Below the pieces are notes generated by a model, which was given only the letters and a program-made list of their open reading frames with translations, was not told the origin of the DNA and made no database searches. The position numbers and the translations under genes were made by a program. Below, in pieces: positions 39,435 to 39,528 of a DNA stretch of 39,528 nucleotides. Within the stretch, counting starts at the first letter, position 1; the number at the start of each line of letters is the position of its first letter. The stretch lies in contig NZ_VDUZ01000071.1 in NCBI RefSeq assembly GCF_008039615.1, forward strand, positions 1 through 39,528. Reading direction: 5' to 3'. This DNA is from Vineibacter terrae (GTDB lineage Bacteria > Pseudomonadota > Alphaproteobacteria > Reyranellales > Reyranellaceae).

Positions 39435-39528
39435 ATGGAGGGCAATAAGGGGCGCTTGTGGTTTGATGGCGGTCCCTTGCCGTGTGAGCGTAGCGCCGTG
39501 CTCGGCGCTGTCCAGGACGCTGCGCGCC
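39435..39528 (+). CDS. Possible start of a gene running off the window
   Basis: An ATG at 39435 with AAGGGGA five bases upstream opens a frame with no stop to the window end (31 codons, beginning MEGNKGRLWFDGGPLPCERS). No family is recognisable from so short a stretch, and open frames this long are common by chance in GC-rich DNA. The following sequence is needed to judge it. Confidence 0.22.
   Translation, partial: MEGNKGRLWFDGGPLPCERSAVLGAVQDAAR

Noticed and set aside
1-39528. CRISPR array or transposon
   Set aside because: No regularly spaced identical repeats with unique spacers and no transposase or integrase motif were seen. The repeats present are palindromic and dispersed.

Overview
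The window is high-GC bacterial chromosome, most likely from a free-living soil or water alphaproteobacterium of the Rhodospirillales/Reyranellales/Hyphomicrobiales sort. The reasons are the GC-rich codon use, the 41-residue zinc-free bL36 protein, the many Bug, TRAP-TAXI and TctAB solute importers, family III CoA-transferases and a complete pqqABCDE operon. No phage, plasmid, transposase, integrase or CRISPR signature is visible. The species is not determined.

Layout. 1-10.7 kb: an N-formylglutamate amidohydrolase (-), tRNA-Val(GAC), a basic DUF6496 protein, an FAD monooxygenase, a succinate-semialdehyde-type dehydrogenase, a pRiA4b ORF-3-like protein and a class III aminotransferase. These are followed by a sulfur pair (persulfide dioxygenase-rhodanese fusion diverging from a single-domain rhodanese), an acyl-CoA ligase and a DUF3237 protein. 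10.8-20.4 kb: a minus-strand block for organic acid uptake, with a Bug binding protein, a family III CoA-transferase, a fused TRAP permease, two tandem paralogous TAXI binding proteins, TctA and TctB. 20.8-22.6 kb: an APH-fold phosphotransferase and a TetR regulator. 22.7-26.6 kb: a PA14 lipid- or sugar-facing secreted protein and the minus-strand operon pqqA-B-C-D-E, including the 27-residue precursor PqqA. 26.9-27.2 kb: rpmJ with its own promoter, a terminator-like hairpin in its leader and a strong terminator after it. 27.3-31.8 kb: a class C beta-lactamase-fold hydrolase, an orphan protein, and a TetR regulator diverging from a Rieske oxygenase over a striking operator array, then a VOC protein. 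32.1-38.9 kb: an uncharacterised protein with a His/Cys pair reminiscent of clan CD peptidases, a 58-residue membrane protein, a LysR regulator diverging from an amidohydrolase, and an AraC regulator diverging from a Tat-exported sulfatase. 38.9-39.5 kb is almost entirely nested repeats.

Functionally the region reads as catabolic and transport accessory DNA: importers for carboxylates feeding CoA activation (ligase, CoA-transferase), oxidases and dehydrogenases, and local one-component regulators (TetR, TetR, LysR, AraC) each facing a likely target. The pqq operon supplies cofactor to quinoprotein dehydrogenases that lie elsewhere.

Beyond genes, the most distinctive property is a set of dispersed palindromic elements: (i) a TGTCATCCCGAGCG family of about 70-95 bp in six copies or half-copies, (ii) a roughly 200 bp inverted-repeat element in two copies whose asymmetric cores lie in opposite orientation, (iii) a CCGCTTGCGGGAGAGG family, and (iv) an ACAGAGG-rich 116 bp inverted repeat. 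They sit mainly between convergent genes or in intergenic gaps, and in two cases they supply the 3' end and stop codon of a gene.
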